This document shows positions 62,986 through 64,000 of a DNA stretch of 64,000 nucleotides, piece by piece. The notes under the pieces are model-generated. The model saw only the letters and a program-made list of their open reading frames with translations, was not told where the DNA came from and did not search any database. Every line of letters begins with the position of its first letter. Position 1 is the first letter of the stretch. The stretch comes from Metarhizium brunneum (lineage: Eukaryota > Ascomycota > Sordariomycetes > Hypocreales > Clavicipitaceae). The position numbers and the translations under genes are program-made. The stretch lies in NCBI RefSeq assembly GCF_013426205.1, contig NC_089422.1, positions 4,340,001 through 4,404,000 of the forward strand, written 5' to 3'.

Positions 62986-63834
62986 TTAGTACAGGCGCTT
63001 GGGGGGCGACATGGAGGCCTTGATGGTCAAGCTGCCAACGTTCTGCCAGCCCTTCTTCAGAAGAGAGACGAGGTAGTTGATGGCGAGCATGATGTTGCCA
63101 ATGAGCTGCTCCTGCTCCATGGCGACGTTTCCGACGGCGACACCCATGCAGAGGACCTTCTTGAGCTGGAACTTGATGGTGGACTTGACCTCGGTGATCT
63201 TGCCGCTGAGGTCATCGGAGTGGGAGACAGGGGTAGGGAACTTGCCGGCTGTTGCATCAAGTATTAGCACCGAGGAGCGAGACAATCTCCGCTTTGCGTA
63301 GGAAGAAGCGGTGAGGATCTTTGGTGGCGGGGAGAGGGAGATGTTGCTTACCCTTGGACAGGCCGGGACCCAAGAGACGAGGGATCTGCTTGATAAGAGC
63401 GTCGGAAGCGAGGAAAGCATCGTACTTGCGGGCGAGCTTCTTGATGAGCTTCTTGTTCTTGTTCAGCTTCTTCAAGTCGTCGGCGGACATGGCGTCGACA
63501 CCGCCGTGCTTGGCACGGTCGATATCGTGCTGGTCACCCAAGATGCAGATGGCCATGTTGGGGCGAGGAACGCTGGGCAGCTTGATGGTGCCGGAGAAAC
63601 GCTTGTCACGCTGGGGGTCATAGTTCTTCAGGCCGATCTGGAGCTCGACCGTCTCCAAGAAGTTGCGCTTCTTGGTCTCGTTGGAGTACTCCAAGAGCTC
63701 GGCGACTTGCGTCCGGACATTGGCTGTAGTGCGTGGTTAGCGACGACTGTGTGGGTGGTGTTGCGATTGCGCATCGATAAGGCGCATCGAGAACCAGATG
63801 TATTCTGCAACGTACCGACTGTGATCTTGGACAT
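62986..63834 (-). CDS. RPL10A: 60S ribosomal protein uL1 (RPL10A / yeast Rpl1)
   Basis: Forms the mobile L1 stalk of the large ribosomal subunit, which guides tRNA out of the E site. Three exons: 63834-63816, 63723-63352 and 63248-62986, 217 residues, the normal eukaryotic length. Exon 1 is only 19 nt, coding MSKITV and the first base of the next codon. Conserved segments: [71 protein letters not shown] (across the second splice) and the C-terminal [12 protein letters not shown]. Two introns are 92 and 103 nt. The 5' flank extends to the end of the window. Confidence 0.97.
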
Positions 63835-64000
63835 TTTGGCAGTCTCCCAATAGATTCAATATTATCTAATGGTAAATCAGGACAGGTCTTGTTGTGGAAG
63901 GGTTTTGGAAGACCGAAGGTGGGTTTGGGGATTTTGGTGATTTTGGGGTGTGGGGACCCTGCACACTTCACGGCAATTGGTGGTGGGATGTGTGCGGCAG

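Overview
This 64 kb window is nuclear DNA of a filamentous ascomycete. Short (about 50-250 nt) GT-AG introns with CTAAC-like branch sites split almost every gene. The gene set is fungal: a Ste23-type peptidase, Ubp12-type ubiquitin protease, Pde2-type phosphodiesterase, GMC fatty alcohol oxidase, Smp3 and filamentous-fungal splice forms of ribosomal genes. Gene content and protein sequences fit Sordariomycetes, probably Hypocreales; that placement is inference from memory of the families, not a search.

Layout. From 0.4 to 8.9 kb there is a compact block: a disordered conserved protein (-), CFIm25/NUDT21 (+), a YjbQ-family protein (-), complex I NDUFS6 (-) and the exosome cofactor MPP6 (+). 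From 14.2 to 37.9 kb four large plus-strand genes lie far apart: STE23 metallopeptidase, UBP12, PDE2 and fatty alcohol oxidase. A tiny relic of an APH-type phosphotransferase sits between the first two. From 37.9 to 46.4 kb I see no gene, only microsatellites and minisatellites. A single-exon protein of unknown function follows at 46.4-47.5 kb. From 49.4 to 63.9 kb lie a catalase (-) with a mitochondrial rRNA-like fragment just downstream of its stop, ARL1 (-) and eL39/RPL39 (+) sharing a divergent promoter, SKP1 (-), SMP3 (+) and uL1/RPL10A (-).

Most genes are housekeeping functions: mRNA 3' processing and RNA decay, respiration, translation, Golgi traffic, GPI-anchor synthesis and ubiquitin conjugation/deconjugation, plus cAMP breakdown and two peroxide/fatty-alcohol oxidoreductases. 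They do not form an operon or a metabolic gene cluster. I rebuilt exon-intron structures by hand, checking splice phase and family conservation; each total length is a multiple of three.

I found no clearly new multi-gene system. The most unexplained signal is a 9-bp motif, TACGGAGTA or its complement, present at least 20 times and always outside exons. Other points of note are a GC-AG intron in STE23, an rRNA-like nuclear mitochondrial insertion beside the catalase, a long ATG-less open frame ahead of UBP12, and a possible membrane-anchored isoform of the YjbQ protein.
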